A stretch of DNA of 6,839 nt, from assembly GCA_902806215.1 (NCBI GenBank), contig CADCVT010000443.1:1-6839 (forward strand), read 5' to 3'. Positions 1-6,100 of the stretch are shown in pieces. The stretch comes from an uncultured Solirubrobacteraceae bacterium (GTDB lineage: Bacteria > Actinomycetota > Thermoleophilia > Solirubrobacterales > Solirubrobacteraceae). Position 1 is the stretch's first letter. Each line of letters opens with the position of its first letter. The position numbers and the translations under genes are program-made. A model generated the notes under the pieces. That model made no database searches. It was not told where the DNA came from and saw only the letters and a program-made list of their open reading frames with translations.

Positions 1-442
1 CATGCCCGGCAAGGTCAACCCGGTCATCCCCGAGGTCGCGCTGCAGGTCGGCTGCCAGGTCGTCGGCAACGACATGGCGATCACCATGGCCGGGTCGCAG
101 GGCAACTTCGAGCTCAACGTCCGCATCCCGCTCATCGCCCGCAACCTGCTGCAGTCGATCCACCTGCTCGCGACGACGTCGACCGCGCTGAAGGAGAAGG
201 TCATCGACGGTCTCGAGCCCAACTACGAAGGCTGCGAGCGCTCCGCCGAGTCGACCCTCGCCGTCGCCACCGCGCTCAACCCGTTCATCGGGTACGACGC
301 GGCGTCGGAGATCGTCAAGGAGGCGGCGAGCTCCGGCCGCCTGCTCCGCGAGGTCGCCCGCGAGAAGGGCGTCGACGAGGAGACGCTCGACGAGGCGCTC
401 GACCTGCGGAAGATCGCCGCGGGCTCAGCCGCCGACGCGTAG
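1..442 (+). CDS. fumC: Class II fumarate hydratase, C-terminal part (5' truncated by window edge)
   Basis: Class II fumarases interconvert fumarate and malate in the TCA cycle and act as cytosolic homotetramers. Only the last 146 residues are visible, about a third of the usual ~460. The fragment opens inside the superfamily signature GSxxMPxKxN (visible as MPGKVN, residues 1-6), whose Lys and Asn contact substrate. It continues with the conserved QVVGND (19-24) and GNFELNV (34-40) and ends in the small C-terminal domain (NPFIGYDAASEI, about 93-104). The catalytic Ser loop lies off the left edge. GNFELNV is typical of fumarases, while aspartases usually have GQLxLNV; the NPFIGY segment also occurs in aspartate ammonia-lyases, so that remains the main alternative. 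The reading frame is already open at base 1. The TAG stop overlaps the convergent dTMP kinase gene by 18 bases. Confidence 0.8.
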   Translation, partial: MPGKVNPVIPEVALQVGCQVVGNDMAITMAGSQGNFELNVRIPLIARNLLQSIHLLATTSTALKEKVIDGLEPNYEGCERSAESTLAVATALNPFIGYDAASEIVKEAASSGRLLREVAREKGVDEETLDEALDLRKIAAGSAADA

Positions 443-985
443 CCGGACGGCGCCCCAGACGCGCTCGGCGACCTCGTCGACCGGGCCGTCGCCGTCGACC
501 AGCACCTCGCCGCCGCTCATGGCGGCGAGGTAGTTCGACCGCACGCGCTCGAGCTCGGCCGGGGAGTGGAACAGCTCGTCGTCGGCGATGCGCGCCGCGC
601 ACACCGCCGGCGGCGTGTCGAGGAAGACGGTGACGTCGGGCTCGGGCGCGTGCCGGTTGAGCGAGCGCAGCCAGTCCTCGGTCACCGCGCCCCGAGGCTG
701 GTAGGCCAGCGAGGAGAGCACGTAACGGTCGCAGACGACGCTGCGCTCCTCGGCGAGCTCGTGGCGGATCCACGCGACGTGGTCGGCGCGGTCGGCGGCG
801 AAGCCGAGCGCCATGGTCACGGGGTCGAGCGCGACGCGCAGCTCGACCGCGTCGCGCAGCACGCCCTCGACGACGCCGTCGGTGGGCTCGCGGGTGAACA
901 CCGCACCGAGCCGCTCGGCCAGCAGCCGCGCCTGGGTCGTCTTGCCGCTCCCGTCGATCCCCTCGAGGACGACGAAGTGGCTCAT
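425..985 (-). CDS. tmk: dTMP (thymidylate) kinase, short archaeal-like form
   Basis: Phosphorylates dTMP to dTDP with ATP, an essential cytosolic step of dTTP synthesis. The product has 186 residues, against about 200-215 for typical bacterial Tmk. Visible motifs in order: P-loop GIDGSGKTT (9-17); REPT (32-35) where common bacterial forms have REPGGT; FAADRADH (62-69), which lines the nucleotide site; CDRY (85-88), the DRx motif; SSLAYQ (91-96) for thymine binding; and a short lid around RIADDELF (132-139). REPTD together with the segment WLRSLNRHAPEPD (105-117) resembles archaeal dTMP kinases as I remember them. The ATG is chosen because it sits just before the P-loop strand and overlaps the upstream glycosidase stop as ATGA. 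No Shine-Dalgarno site precedes it, so translation probably depends on coupling. The end overlaps the fumarase gene by 18 bases. Confidence 0.93.
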   Translation of the reverse strand: MSHFVVLEGIDGSGKTTQARLLAERLGAVFTREPTDGVVEGVLRDAVELRVALDPVTMALGFAADRADHVAWIRHELAEERSVVCDRYVLSSLAYQPRGAVTEDWLRSLNRHAPEPDVTVFLDTPPAVCAARIADDELFHSPAELERVRSNYLAAMSGGEVLVDGDGPVDEVAERVWGAVRLRVGG

Positions 986-2904
986 CGCCGCGCGATGCGG
1001 GCGTACTCGTCGCGCACGACGCGGGCGGCCGGCTTCGGGCGTCCGTCGTAGCGATGCAGGCCTTTCTCGTTGAGGCCGCGGAGGATCGAGATGTCGGGGA
1101 CGATCTCGACGATCGACCCGCCGCCGAACGACGGCGCCACCGCGAAGTCGCGCAGGTTCCAGACGAGCATCCCGCTGACGCCCTCGAGCGACGAGTACGT
1201 GCGGATGTGGGTGCGCAGGAGGTTGGCCTGGAAGCGCAGGCCGCCGGGCCGCTGGTTCGCGTTGCGGGTGCTCCCCTCGGCGCCGAACTCGGTCACCGCC
1301 AGCACCTTGTCCGGGAACACCTTGCGCAGCTGCCCGACGCCCAGGCGGATGAGGTTGCGCAGCTGCGGCTGCGTCGCGTACGTGCCCTCGTACCAGCCGA
1401 GGTAGTTCGTGTAGCCGATCGCGTCGATCGCCTCGTACATCTCGCCCGCGAACTTCGGCGGGTGCGCGCCCCAGATGTCGAGGGCGACGAGGCGGCTCGG
1501 GTCGCGGCGCTTGAGCTCGCGCGCCATGTCGTCGATGTAGTCGGCCTGCCCGGCCGGGTGGCCCTGGCCGGCGACCTCGTTGGCGAGGTTCCACGCGAAC
1601 ACGGAGGGATGCGTCTGCATCTGCTCGACGCTCGCGCGAACGCGCTGCTTGGCCTGTTTGAGCAGCCGCGGCCCGCGCGACGTCCACGCGCCGGGCGCGT
1701 CGACCGGGCCGATGCCGACCCAGGTCAGGATCCCGGCGGCGTCGAGCTTCTCCTGGAACGCCGGGTTGAGCTGGTGCTGGGTGCGCGTGGCGTTGGCGCC
1801 GATCGCCCTGAGGTCGTTGATGAGCGCGTCCATGTCCTGCGGGCGCAGGCCGTCGCCGCGGCCGGGGACGTCCTCGTGCAGCGACGCGCCGCGCAGCGTG
1901 ATCGGCCGGCCGTTGAGCAGGAGCGTGGATCCGCGGCGGCCGACCTCGCGCAGGCCGACCTTCGTCCACCACTCCTCGTCGCCGGTCTTCAGCGACAGGT
2001 CGTACCGGTTCGGCGAGCCCGGCGCCCACAGCGCGGCGTTCGGGATCTGGACGGTCGTGCGGACCTTCCGGCTGGCCCCGCTGGGGATCGTCTGCGGGGG
2101 GAACCTCAGCTTCGTCCGCGTCTCGCCGCGCGTGAGCGTGCCCTCCACCGTCATCTCGCGCGCCTTGCCGCGGTTGAACACGCGCGCGGTGACGTCGACC
2201 TGGGCTGTCCGGCCGCGCAGCGTCGTGCGGAGCGTCGGCGCGACGACCTCGGCGCCGGCCAGCGGCCTGATCGTCACCTCGCGGTTGATGCCGCCGAAGT
2301 TGAACCAGGCGCGGTGCCAGCCCTCGGCCTTCATCGCCTGCGGCCCGCGCCAGTCGGCGCGGACGACGAGCGTGTGATCGCGGCCGCCCGCGATCTGCGT
2401 CTTGGCCTCGAACGGGAGGTAGACGCCGGTGTGCTCGGCGATCCGCTCGCCGTCGAGCCAGACCGTCGCCTTGTGGTTGATCGACTCGAAGCGCAGCGCG
2501 TAGCGGCCGGTCTTCGGCACGCGGATGCGCGTCCGGTACCAGGCGACCGAGCCGTTGTGCGAGCGCTCGCCGGCGTCGCCGGTGATGCGGCCGGCGTTGG
2601 GGACGTACGGCAGCTGGACCGGCCGGCCGCCGAAGGAGCCGCGGACGTACCCGCGGTCCTGGCCCGTCCCGCGCGGGTCCATCGCGACGCGCCAGCGCCC
2701 GTCGAGCGCGACCCGCGACACCGGGCCGGTCAGCGCGGCGGGGGCTCCGCCGTGGCCGGCGTACTGCTCGCGGACCGTCGGCTCGGGCTCGGATCCGCCG
2801 ACGAGCGCCACCCCGGACGCGGCCGCGACCGCGAGGACGAGCGCGGTCAGCGCGACCAGGCGGCCGTTGCGCGTGGAGCGGCGGGTGTGGACGGGGGGCG
2901 TCAT
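982..2904 (-). CDS. Exported or membrane-anchored GH2 glycosidase, beta-glucuronidase-like
   Basis: Retaining exo-glycosidase of family GH2, 640 residues, close to E. coli UidA (603) and far shorter than LacZ. A basic N-terminus and hydrophobic stretch (about 16-36) form a Sec signal peptide or anchor without a lipobox Cys, so it should act outside the membrane. Domains: jelly-roll sugar-binding fold (~64-215, with FNFGGINREV at 201-210), Ig-like domain (~216-318) and TIM barrel (~320-640). Catalytic candidates are acid/base E443 in NLANE and nucleophile E539 in VTEFGAE. UidA-like features are LHED (342-345), RTQH (374-377), YLGWY (501-505), VWNLRDF (581-587) and NEKG (612-615), which matches the NxK motif that reads the glucuronate carboxylate. 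NxKG also occurs in other GH2 enzymes, so the substrate is uncertain. The stop overlaps tmk as ATGA. The start ATG has no clear ribosome-binding site. Confidence 0.9.
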   Translation of the reverse strand: MTPPVHTRRSTRNGRLVALTALVLAVAAASGVALVGGSEPEPTVREQYAGHGGAPAALTGPVSRVALDGRWRVAMDPRGTGQDRGYVRGSFGGRPVQLPYVPNAGRITGDAGERSHNGSVAWYRTRIRVPKTGRYALRFESINHKATVWLDGERIAEHTGVYLPFEAKTQIAGGRDHTLVVRADWRGPQAMKAEGWHRAWFNFGGINREVTIRPLAGAEVVAPTLRTTLRGRTAQVDVTARVFNRGKAREMTVEGTLTRGETRTKLRFPPQTIPSGASRKVRTTVQIPNAALWAPGSPNRYDLSLKTGDEEWWTKVGLREVGRRGSTLLLNGRPITLRGASLHEDVPGRGDGLRPQDMDALINDLRAIGANATRTQHQLNPAFQEKLDAAGILTWVGIGPVDAPGAWTSRGPRLLKQAKQRVRASVEQMQTHPSVFAWNLANEVAGQGHPAGQADYIDDMARELKRRDPSRLVALDIWGAHPPKFAGEMYEAIDAIGYTNYLGWYEGTYATQPQLRNLIRLGVGQLRKVFPDKVLAVTEFGAEGSTRNANQRPGGLRFQANLLRTHIRTYSSLEGVSGMLVWNLRDFAVAPSFGGGSIVEIVPDISILRGLNEKGLHRYDGRPKPAARVVRDEYARIARR

Positions 2905-2994
2905 GCGGGCACGATCGGGACGGCGATCCCCAGAGGAAAGCAGGCGACGAGGGGGTCGACGGGCGGCATCGGCGGGTTCGGGCAGGCTACGGGT
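2905..2994. promoter_or_regulatory. Divergent promoter region between the GH2 gene and the HExxH gene
   Basis: This 90-base gap separates two divergent start codons, so both promoters must lie in it or in the adjacent coding ends. On the + strand, CAGGCT (2983-2988) lies exactly at -12 to -7 from the HExxH ATG, the place of a -10 element in a leaderless transcript, and matches TANNNT at the A and final T. On the - strand, GATCGT occupies the same relative position for the GH2 gene, a weaker match. I see no convincing -35 element, operator repeat or Shine-Dalgarno site. Confidence 0.35.
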
Positions 2995-3351
2995 ATGGGA
3001 CGACGGTCAGCACGCGAGGTCGAGCTGCTCCGGGCCGCGAAGGCGCGCCTCGATCGACTGGACTTCTACCCGGAGCCGGTGGATCTACGGCACGTTCGTG
3101 TGATCAGCGCGCCCTGGCTGTTCAGGATCCGCGGGTTCCGGCGCTTTCACGGCTACGAGCTCGGGCCGCTCATCTTCGTCCGCAAGCCGCTCGAGGAGGC
3201 GCCGGAGAACCTCGTCGTCCACGAGCTCATGCACGTCTGGCAGCACCAGCACCGGCCGCTGCGGCTGTGGCTCTCGTACCTGTGGCAGGGCTACCGCGCC
3301 AACGAGCACGAGATCGAGGCCCGCGAGGCGGTGCGCAAGACTTCCGGGTGA
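2995..3351 (+). CDS. Small HExxH zinc metallopeptidase-like protein
   Basis: A protein of 118 residues with a gluzincin-type zinc site: HELMH at 76-80 supplies two His ligands and the catalytic Glu. About 25 residues later, NEHEIEA (103-109) resembles the NPFExEA pattern that donates the third Glu ligand (E106 by alignment) in DUF4157-like and related small peptidases. Aromatic-rich helices lie between (HVWQHQH at 80-86, LWLSYLWQGY at 91-100). There is no signal peptide or clear membrane segment, so it is probably cytosolic. The N-terminal half has no motif I recognise. The ATG is the only sensible start: upstream codons in the same frame lie in the divergent promoter region and look non-coding. 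Its TGA shares one base with the ATG of the FmdB-type gene, indicating an operon. The substrate is unknown, and it could be a minimal inactive or binding version of the fold. Confidence 0.82.
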   Translation: MGRRSAREVELLRAAKARLDRLDFYPEPVDLRHVRVISAPWLFRIRGFRRFHGYELGPLIFVRKPLEEAPENLVVHELMHVWQHQHRPLRLWLSYLWQGYRANEHEIEAREAVRKTSG

Positions 3352-3572
3352 TGCCCCTGTACGACTTCGCCTGCAACGACTGCGCGCACGAGTTCGAGGC
3401 GCGCACCGAGCCCGGAGCGACCGCGCCGTGCGAGGCGTGCGCCTCCGACGACACTCGGAGGCTCTTCCGCCCGATCGCGCCGCCGGCGAAGATCGGCATG
3501 CGAGGCCTCGCCGCCAAACGCTCGAACGCGAAGCGCGCCGAGCGCGAGGCCAAGCGCCGCGGGGAGACCTAG
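3351..3572 (+). CDS. FmdB-type zinc-ribbon protein
   Basis: A 73-residue protein starting MPLYDFACNDC, the hallmark of the FmdB family of putative regulatory zinc ribbons. Four cysteines in two CxxC pairs (C8/C11 and C27/C30) should bind one zinc. The C-terminal third (about 51-71) is rich in Lys, Arg and Ala, probably a charged helix that could contact nucleic acid or ribosomes; this is inference, as the family's role is not settled. Translation is probably coupled to the HExxH gene, because the TGA and ATG overlap as TGATG and there is no clear ribosome-binding site. The stop TAG lies in CTAG, shared with the stop of the convergent gabD. Confidence 0.88.
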   Translation: MPLYDFACNDCAHEFEARTEPGATAPCEACASDDTRRLFRPIAPPAKIGMRGLAAKRSNAKRAEREAKRRGET

Positions 3573-5035
3573 ACCTTCATCGCGACGTACTTCGTCTCGA
3601 GGTACTCGTTGATGCCTTCCTTGCCGCCCTCGCGGCCGAAGCCGGACTGCTTGACGCCACCGAAGGGCGCTCCGGCGTTCGAGACGAGGCCCTGGTTGAG
3701 GCCGACCATGCCGGTCTCGAGGCCCTCGATCACGCGGAAGGCGCGCTTGAGGTTCGACGTGTAGACGTAGGCGACGAGGCCGTACTCGGTGTCGTTGGCG
3801 GCGGCGATCGCCTCGTCCTCGGACTGGAACCCCTTGACCGGAGCGACCGGGCCGAAGATCTCCTCGCTCAGGACGCGGGCGTCGTCGGAGACGTCGCTCA
3901 GGACCGTGGGCTTGTAGTAGTAGCCCGCGCCCTCGGCGTTCTCGCCCCCGACGAGGACCTTCGCGCCCTTGTCGCGCGCGTCCTCGACGAGCTCGGCGAC
4001 CTTGCCGCGCTGGTCGTCGTCGATGAGCGGCCCGACCTTGACGTCGGGGTCCGCGCCGCGGCCGATCTTCAGCGCGCCCATCTTCTGCGCGAGCTTCTCG
4101 GCGAACTCGTCGGCGACGGCCTCGGCGACGTGGAAGCGGTTCGCGCTCGTGCACGCCTCGCCGATGTTGCGCATCTTGGCGATCATCGCGCCCTCGACCG
4201 CGTCGTCGACGTCGGCGTCGTCGAAGATCAGGAACGGCGCGTTGCCGCCGAGCTCCATCGACACGCGCAGCACCTGGTCGGCCGACTGCTCGATGAGCTT
4301 CTTGCCGACCTCGGTCGAGCCGGTGAAGGAGAGCTTCCGCGTGCGCGGGTCCTTGATGAGCGGCTCCATGATCGAGCCCGAGGACTTCGCGGTGACGACG
4401 TTGAGCACGCCGCCGGGGAGACCGGCCTCCTCGAGGATCTGCGCGAACGCGAGCATCGACAGCGGCGTCTGCTTGGCCGGCTTGATGACGGCGGTGCAGC
4501 CGGCGGCGATCGCCGGCCCGATCTTGCGCGTGCCCATGGCGAGCGGGAAGTTCCACGGCGTGATGAACAGGCACGGCCCGACCGGCTGGCGCATCGTCAG
4601 CACGCGGAAGCCGCCCTTCTCCGCCGGCTTGAACTCGCCCGAGATGCGCGTCGCCTCACCCGCGAACCAGTGCAGGAAGTCGGCCGCGTAGGTGACCTCG
4701 GCCTTCGACTCGGCGATCGGCTTGCCCATCTCGAGCGTCATCAGCAGTTCGAGGTCGTCGACGCGCTCGATCATCAGGTCGTAGGCGCGGCGCAGGATCT
4801 CGCCGCGCTCGCGCGAGGCGGTCTCGGCCCAGTCGCCCTGCGCGTCGTGCGCGGCACCGAGCGCGGCCAGCGCGTCGTCGACCTGCGCGTCGGCGACCTC
4901 GGCGATGACCTCGCCGGTCGACGGGTCCTCGACGCCAAGCGTCTCGTCGGTCTCCCGCCACTCGCCACCGATGTAGAGCCCCTTGGGGACGCTGTCGACG
5001 ACGGCCTGCTCGCGGGTCTGGTCGGTGGCTGCCAT
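3569..5035 (-). CDS. gabD: Succinate-semialdehyde dehydrogenase, probably NADP+-preferring
   Basis: Oxidises succinate semialdehyde to succinate, feeding GABA-type carbon into the TCA cycle; soluble ALDH-superfamily enzyme. Its 488 residues match the usual length and it resembles E. coli GabD throughout. Visible sites: TPWNFP (159-164) with oxyanion N162; KPAKQT (185-190); FTGSTEVGK (237-245) in the Rossmann region; general base E261 in MELGGNAP; nucleophile C295 in GEACTSANR; EEIFGP (391-396). R300 and S452 (in LVSN) fit the residues that hold the substrate carboxylate in GabD. K188 stands where NAD+-dependent ALDHs have Glu, favouring NADP+. The residue two after the catalytic Cys is Ser297, so the CxC redox pair of human SSADH is absent. 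No ribosome-binding site is well placed; a TAGGCT box at -12 to -7 suggests a leaderless mRNA. No GABA transaminase gene lies beside it. Confidence 0.92.
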   Translation of the reverse strand: MAATDQTREQAVVDSVPKGLYIGGEWRETDETLGVEDPSTGEVIAEVADAQVDDALAALGAAHDAQGDWAETASRERGEILRRAYDLMIERVDDLELLMTLEMGKPIAESKAEVTYAADFLHWFAGEATRISGEFKPAEKGGFRVLTMRQPVGPCLFITPWNFPLAMGTRKIGPAIAAGCTAVIKPAKQTPLSMLAFAQILEEAGLPGGVLNVVTAKSSGSIMEPLIKDPRTRKLSFTGSTEVGKKLIEQSADQVLRVSMELGGNAPFLIFDDADVDDAVEGAMIAKMRNIGEACTSANRFHVAEAVADEFAEKLAQKMGALKIGRGADPDVKVGPLIDDDQRGKVAELVEDARDKGAKVLVGGENAEGAGYYYKPTVLSDVSDDARVLSEEIFGPVAPVKGFQSEDEAIAAANDTEYGLVAYVYTSNLKRAFRVIEGLETGMVGLNQGLVSNAGAPFGGVKQSGFGREGGKEGINEYLETKYVAMKV

Positions 5036-5041
5036 GGCCGG

Positions 5042-5047
5042 AGCCTA
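5042..5047 (-). promoter_or_regulatory. -10 element of a probable leaderless gabD transcript
   Basis: On the - strand this reads TAGGCT, a good match to the actinobacterial -10 consensus TANNNT. Exactly six bases separate it from the gabD ATG, which places the A of ATG at the expected transcription start. A purine-rich AGGGG further upstream lies about 12 bases from the ATG, rather far for a ribosome-binding site. Confidence 0.45.
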
Positions 5048-5081
5048 CCCCTCGCCCGATACCGCGCACCCTCTCCCGCGG

Positions 5082-5087
5082 TAGGCC
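5082..5087 (+). promoter_or_regulatory. Possible -10 element of the six-Cys secreted protein gene
   Basis: TAGGCC lies 11 bases before the ATG, mirroring the gabD TAGGCT on the other strand. It would give a leader of only a few bases. The final C instead of T is a mismatch at a conserved -10 position, so this call is weaker than the gabD one. Confidence 0.3.
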
Positions 5088-5098
5088 GTTGCACAGGT

Positions 5099-6100
5099 AT
5101 GCGGATCGTTCTCCTCGCGCTGATCGCCCTGCTGCTGGCCGCGCCCGCGGCAGACGCGTGCGCGCGCCGCGACACAGGACCACGGTGGGTGATCGTGCGC
5201 GCCGAATCGGACAGCGAGGAAGGGGGCCTGCGGTCGTGCGACCGCCGGACCGGCCGCGACCGGATCCTCAGCGCGCCGACCTTCACGTACGGCGCCCCCG
5301 ACTACGTCCCGCGCGGCACCCGCGTCGACGCGTGGACCCAGCAGGGCCCGCGGGTCGCCTGGATCGAGGTGCGGGCCGACCCCGCGACGATGACCGCCTC
5401 GATCGTCGCGCTCGACGTGAGCGGCGGGCCGCGCCGGCGCGTGGTAGTGGCACGGACGCCGGTCGTGACCTACGTCCAGCCCCTCGGGCTCACGCGCCTT
5501 CATTCCGGCAGCCTCGCCTACAGCGTGTGGGACGACCCGGCCGCGCCCGCGGATACCCGACGACGCCTCGTCGTGCGTCGCCCCGAGGGTCGTACGCGGG
5601 TCGCGCTCCGCGGCGACATCGGGCGGGTGGACCGCGACGACCGCTACACGGTGCGCTGGGCGAGCGTCACGGGGGGCGACGCCGCCGGCTACCTCGACTT
5701 CGCCCGCCCGCCGCGCCGCGAGGGCTGCCCGGTGCGCGAGCGGTTCGCGTCCACCCGCTGGTACGGCGACGTCCGCGTGACGCGGGCCGACTACGGCGTC
5801 GACCTCGGCGTCTTCCGCGTCTGCGTTCGCGGCAGCGGCCGCGATCCCGTCTTCGCCCGCGACGGCGACAACGAGACCTTCGGCAACGGCACCACGCTCA
5901 AGGTGATCGGTGCGGACGGAACGCTGCTCGGCACGGCGACGAGCCAGTTCAGCCGCTACGACGGTTGCCAGTACGCGACCGTCACGGTCCACGACGCGAC
6001 GAACGGTCGCGCGCTCGGCAGCGAGCGCACGGGTTGCGACAAGGCCGGCCAGACCGCCGCATTCCGGCGGCTCCTCGCGGCCCAGCGCGCTAGGTCGTGA
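5099..6100 (+). CDS. Secreted protein of unknown function with six cysteines
   Basis: I do not recognise a family. The protein has 333 residues and begins with a short classic Sec signal peptide (hydrophobic 4-18, probable type I cleavage after ADA at 18-20). C21 follows directly, but there is no Leu at the lipobox -3 position, so a lipoprotein is unlikely. The mature part has cysteines at 21, 47, 210, 242, 290 and 313, enough for three disulfides outside the cell. Beta-rich segments alternate with charged turns (for example RVAWIEVRADP at 85-95 and ASIVALDVSGG at 100-110), loosely like the blades of TolB/WD40-type beta-propellers; this is a visual impression. It is rich in Arg and Asp. It is divergent from gabD, and its last 11 bases overlap the end of the leftward ThDP enzyme gene. 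An in-frame upstream extension runs through gabD antisense and is rejected. Confidence 0.75.
   Translation: MRIVLLALIALLLAAPAADACARRDTGPRWVIVRAESDSEEGGLRSCDRRTGRDRILSAPTFTYGAPDYVPRGTRVDAWTQQGPRVAWIEVRADPATMTASIVALDVSGGPRRRVVVARTPVVTYVQPLGLTRLHSGSLAYSVWDDPAAPADTRRRLVVRRPEGRTRVALRGDIGRVDRDDRYTVRWASVTGGDAAGYLDFARPPRREGCPVRERFASTRWYGDVRVTRADYGVDLGVFRVCVRGSGRDPVFARDGDNETFGNGTTLKVIGADGTLLGTATSQFSRYDGCQYATVTVHDATNGRALGSERTGCDKAGQTAAFRRLLAAQRARS

Larger units (their letters stand above)
5036..5098. promoter_or_regulatory. Back-to-back promoter region between gabD and the six-Cys secreted protein gene
   Basis: In this 63-base divergent gap, GCCTACC (5043-5049) and GGTAGGC (5080-5086) form a perfect 7-base inverted repeat centred near 5064.5. 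Each arm coincides with a TAGGC(T/C) box reading toward its own gene, so the symmetry can be explained by two divergent -10 elements, though an operator is possible. With normal spacing, both -35 regions would fall at about 5059-5070 and abut each other. Neither -35 resembles TTGACA. Confidence 0.45.

Noticed and set aside
986..2029. Upstream extension of the tmk frame into the GH2 gene, which would give a 534-residue fusion
   Set aside because: The extra residues are a shifted-frame shadow of the GH2 gene. The P-loop strand begins right after the ATG at 985.
1054..2994. Long rightward open frame antisense to the GH2 gene, continuous with the HExxH gene
   Set aside because: The translation is low-complexity, rich in Arg, Ala, Val and Asp, with no family motif. 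The GH2 gene on the other strand has full-length motif support. Only the part from 2995 looks like a protein.
3565..3580. Terminator between the FmdB-type gene and gabD
   Set aside because: No hairpin followed by a T-run is present; the palindrome is only the 4-base CTAG of the overlapping stops.
3428..5098. Long rightward open frame antisense to gabD, in frame with the secreted protein
   Set aside because: It is a by-product of high-GC codon bias in gabD; the composition is unlike a protein, and the signal peptide at 5099 marks the real start.
5156..5164. Lipoprotein lipobox at C21 of the secreted protein
   Set aside because: The residues before Cys are A-D-A; the Leu/Val/Ile usual at -3 is missing and Asp at -2 is unfavourable. 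A type I cleavage site fits better.
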